Made by a program: the position numbers and the translations under genes. A DNA stretch of 64,000 bases from Bacteroides sp. (GTDB taxonomy: Bacteria; Bacteroidota; Bacteroidia; Bacteroidales; Bacteroidaceae): NCBI GenBank assembly GCA_021201335.1, contig JAJQFD010000042.1, forward strand, positions 558,001 to 622,000, in the 5' to 3' direction. Positions 63,793 through 64,000 of the stretch are shown piece by piece (within the stretch, counting starts at the first letter, position 1; each line of letters begins with the position of its first letter). The notes beneath the pieces are model-generated. The model had not been told where the DNA came from. It did not search any database and worked only from the letters and a program-made list of their open reading frames with translations.

Positions 63793-64000
63793 ATGATTTA
63801 AATATTTAATATACAATCCTACTTTTATCAAATATGGTGATTAAGGTGGGACTTTTTTTACAAAGAACAATCTTTTACCGATTAATTAACTATTTCCAGC
63901 TCCTCATTCTGCTCCAACTCAGCATTCAAATGTCGACCATTGAATTTATTCGAAAGGTTAAATTGCATAATAACAAACAATTACTGCTAACCGGAAATTA
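63793..64000. other. Window end without a clear gene
   Basis: A 28-codon open frame on the minus strand (63882-63968, MQFNLSNKFNGRHLNAELEQ and on) could be the 3' end of a gene disrupted upstream, since stops precede its ATG. It cannot be assigned. The remainder is AT-rich. Confidence 0.3.

Overview
The window looks like chromosomal DNA from a member of the Bacteroidales (Bacteroidota). Signs of this are promoters with the lineage's TAnnTTTG -7 box, weak Shine-Dalgarno signals, many lipoproteins, and lineage-typical families: S46 dipeptidyl-peptidase, DUF1573, DUF2851, DUF3108, WbqC, a fused SpmA/SpmB and a GH3-type acyl-amido synthetase. The genus cannot be fixed from the sequence alone. I found no tRNA, rRNA, CRISPR array, insertion sequence or phage.

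Layout. 0-7 kb: the 3' end of an adenylate-forming ligase gene, a secreted protein, a broken gene for a 22-residue-repeat protein, and a beta-glucan-type GH3/GH5 pair. 7-19.6 kb: housekeeping genes fumC, pdxB, purN, acpP-fabF-rnc, pfkA, a GH3-family ligase, mnmA and a SNF2 helicase. 19.9-29.3 kb: an accessory block on the minus strand, described below. 29.7-50 kb: cysS, a thioesterase, envelope proteins, a sugar kinase, a glutamate-receptor-like channel, dapB, two signal peptidase genes (the second lacking both catalytic residues), wbqC, an S46 peptidase, a flippase, ruvB, spmAB and ybeY. 50.2-51.5 kb: an AT-rich gene-free gap. 51.5-61.5 kb: mnmG, a perfect parS site, apt, uvrC, dtd, a MazG-like gene, deoC, a polyprenyl synthase gene and polA. 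61.7-64 kb: a sigma factor gene and a broken BNR-family gene.

The most unusual region is 19.9-29.3 kb. It holds two copies of a three-gene module: a transglutaminase-like/discoidin lipoprotein, a DUF1573 lipoprotein, and a lipoprotein-type precursor ending in an eight-cysteine tail that resembles the myxobacterial bacteriocin fulvocin C. Copy A continues into a polytopic membrane protein, a CxxC thioredoxin-like protein and a Wzy/O-antigen-ligase-like protein with TPRs. A decayed copy of the cysS promoter and 5' end lies between the modules, which shows that they arose by tandem duplication of a unit reaching into cysS. About 280 bp of the two DUF1573 genes are almost identical although their neighbours have diverged, which points to gene conversion.

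Two patterns recur across the window. First, seven single-base length changes in homopolymer runs disrupt genes for exported or membrane proteins, four of them near the 5' end; long runs in uvrC and polA are intact. This may be phase variation, early gene decay, or assembly error. Second, several intergenic regions carry short arrays of a locus-specific word spaced 21-23 bp apart, often also inverted. One of these lies in the gap upstream of mnmG, near the parS site, so this end of the window is probably close to the replication origin.
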